A stretch of DNA of 6,843 nt from an uncultured Burkholderiales bacterium (lineage in GTDB: Bacteria > Pseudomonadota > Gammaproteobacteria > Burkholderiales > Burkholderiaceae_D). Every line of letters starts with the position of its first letter. The first letter of the stretch is position 1. The stretch covers positions 1-6,843 of the forward strand of contig CALMOR010000103.1 of the NCBI GenBank assembly GCA_937872165.1. Direction: 5' to 3'. Of the stretch, positions 6,021 to 6,843 are shown piece by piece. Position numbers and translations under genes: made by a program. The notes beneath the pieces were generated by a model. It made no database searches, was not told where the DNA came from, and saw only the letters and a program-made list of their open reading frames with translations.

Positions 6021-6340
6021 CGAAGCAAGCCGATAAGCCGGATCCTGTGTCGATGCGGACGCCCTCGCGGACCTCGCGCATCCAGACAGTCATTCCTCTG
6101 GGCCGTGCCTCGCGGCACGGCTCTAGCCGTCTACCCGCACGCTCCCCGAGCCGGATCGCCGCGTGCCTATTTGACGTTGCTCCACGTAGAGATTGCCCGT
6201 TTCACCCGAACTGAATCGGCTCGTCTCTGTTGCTCTGATCCGCGTCTCGCGACGGGCAGGGGTTACCTGCTACGCTGCTCTGTGGAGTCCGGACTTTCCT
6301 CCACCGACGCGAGTCGATGGCGACTGTCTGGCTTGCTTCG
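6021..6340 (-). ncRNA. rnpB: RNase P RNA, bacterial type A (about 320 nt)
   Basis: This is the catalytic RNA that removes 5' leaders from tRNA precursors. Reading the minus strand, the universal elements appear in order: GAGGAAAGTCCGG (near 6302-6290), ACAGAGACGAG, GGGTGAAACGG, CAAATAGG, GCGGGTAGACGG with the GGU that pairs with tRNA CCA, AGAGGAATGACTGTC (near 6100-6086), and ACAGGATCCGGCTTATCGG (near 6048-6030). The two ends, CGAAGCAAGCC and GGCTTGCTTCG, pair perfectly as an 11-bp P1 helix, which fixes the boundaries. The specificity domain is short: the helix-forming segment that in E. coli lies between GGGTGAAA and GGTAAAC, with GTAAGAGCGCACC, is absent. I recall the same shortening from Ralstonia/Alcaligenes RNase P RNA. 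Open frames on either strand here are not genes. Confidence 0.95.
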
Positions 6341-6348
6341 CGGACGAC

Positions 6349-6377
6349 ATTCTAAGCGACCCTTCCTTCGATGGCAG
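6349..6377 (-). promoter_or_regulatory. Likely rnpB promoter
   Basis: On the minus strand, TAGAAT (6354-6349, five of six to the -10 consensus) is preceded at exactly 17 bases by CTGCCA (6377-6372, four of six to TTGACA). The RNA 5' end near 6340 falls about eight or nine bases downstream of the -10 box, as expected. The -35 box covers bases 2-3 of the divergent ATG at 6371-6373 and the next four bases. Confidence 0.6.
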
Positions 6378-6843
6378 ACCTCACGCCGCGCAGCGGCGCC
6401 CGCATCCTCGTCGATCAACTGCTGATCCACGGCGTCGACCATGTCTTCTGCGTTCCCGGCGAGAGCTACCTGCCGGTGCTCGACGCGCTGTACGACGTCG
6501 CCGATCGCATCCGTCTCGTCGTCAATCGCCACGAGTCCGGCAGCGCCTACATGGCGGACGCGGCGGGCAAGATGACCGGCCGGCCCGGCATCGCGTTCGT
6601 CACGCGCGGGCCGGGCGCCTGCAACGCGGCGATCGGCCTGCACTCGGGCTTCCAGGACTCGACGCCGATGATCGTGTTCGTCGGTCAGGTGGGCAACGAC
6701 TTCGTCGAGCGCGAGGCCTTCCAGGAGGTCGACTATCGCCGCATGTTCGGCCCGATGACGAAGTGGGTCGCGCAGATCGACCGCGCCGAGCGCGTCCCCG
6801 AGTACGTCGCGCGCGCGTTCGCGGTCGCGGCGAGCGGCCGGCC
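6371..6843 (+). CDS. Thiamine-diphosphate-dependent enzyme, acetolactate-synthase-like, N-terminal part (partial)
   Basis: This is the N-terminal pyrimidine-binding domain of a ThDP enzyme of the acetolactate synthase/benzoylformate decarboxylase family; about 157 of an expected 550-600 residues lie in the window. GVDHVFCVPGESYLPVLDAL is typical of the first strand and helix. E55 in NRHESGSAYMADAAG is the conserved glutamate that activates the thiamine ring. TGRPGIAFVTRGPGACNA (about 69-86) and the later QEVDYRRMFGPMTKW also follow the family pattern. Substrate specificity depends on the missing C-terminal parts. The sequence resembles orphan ALS-like proteins more than a biosynthetic IlvB, but that is an impression. 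The ATG at 6371 fits the family start; no ribosome-binding site is visible, and it lies only 30 bases from the divergent rnpB 5' end. Confidence 0.88.
   Translation, partial: MADLTPRSGARILVDQLLIHGVDHVFCVPGESYLPVLDALYDVADRIRLVVNRHESGSAYMADAAGKMTGRPGIAFVTRGPGACNAAIGLHSGFQDSTPMIVFVGQVGNDFVEREAFQEVDYRRMFGPMTKWVAQIDRAERVPEYVARAFAVAASGR

Noticed and set aside
5413..6093. Possible long N-terminal extension of the FKBP protein (391 residues in all)
   Set aside because: The extension runs through the CYTH gene in another frame and into rnpB. The ATG at 5412 has a good ribosome-binding site and is directly followed by a signal anchor.
5397..6425. Open frame of 342 codons on the plus strand across CYTH and rnpB
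   Set aside because: It crosses the whole RNase P RNA gene and overlaps the ThDP-enzyme start in another frame; a shadow of real features.
1..6843. CRISPR arrays, tRNA genes, insertion sequences, phage or integration sites
   Set aside because: No regularly spaced direct repeats, no tRNA-like cloverleaf sequence, no transposase or integrase motifs and no terminal inverted repeats were seen on either strand.

Overview
The window is GC-rich chromosomal DNA of a Gram-negative bacterium, most probably a betaproteobacterium of the Burkholderiales type. Four things point there: very strong G/C use at third codon positions; a lipid A hydroxylase (LpxO family), which implies an outer membrane with lipopolysaccharide; a single-chain class I fumarase; and an RNase P RNA gene with a shortened specificity domain like the one I recall from Ralstonia/Alcaligenes. 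The genus cannot be fixed from this sequence.

Layout. Left half, plus strand: class I fumarate hydratase (74-1615), an LpxO-type lipid A hydroxylase (1665-2588), and a membrane-anchored ankyrin-repeat protein (2680-4053). The first two are 49 bases apart with no clear terminator between them and may be co-transcribed. The ankyrin gene follows a 91-base gap that holds GC hairpins. Right half, minus strand, in order of transcription: rnpB, the RNase P RNA (6340 to 6021); a CYTH-domain protein (5996 to 5451); a membrane-anchored periplasmic FKBP-type prolyl isomerase (5412 to 4918); a small helix-turn-helix protein (GTG at 4860 to 4672); and a PIN-domain putative ribonuclease (about 4651/4675 to 4055). 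The plus and minus groups converge at 4053/4055 with a single base between the two stop codons. At the right edge a thiamine-diphosphate enzyme gene starts at 6371 on the plus strand, divergent from rnpB, and runs out of the window.

How the genes fit together. Most are housekeeping or envelope genes, with no single pathway in common. The helix-turn-helix/PIN pair looks like a toxin-antitoxin-type or related DNA-binding/nuclease module placed behind the FKBP gene.

The most interesting points concern layout. The likely rnpB -35 box overlaps the start codon of the divergent enzyme gene. The CYTH gene begins 24 bases after the RNase P RNA 3' end with no visible terminator or ribosome-binding site. 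The helix-turn-helix reading frame continues upstream, without any normal start codon, to the FKBP stop codon. A strong hairpin sits just before the fumarase start. I found no CRISPR array, tRNA, insertion sequence or phage element, and no clearly new multi-gene system.
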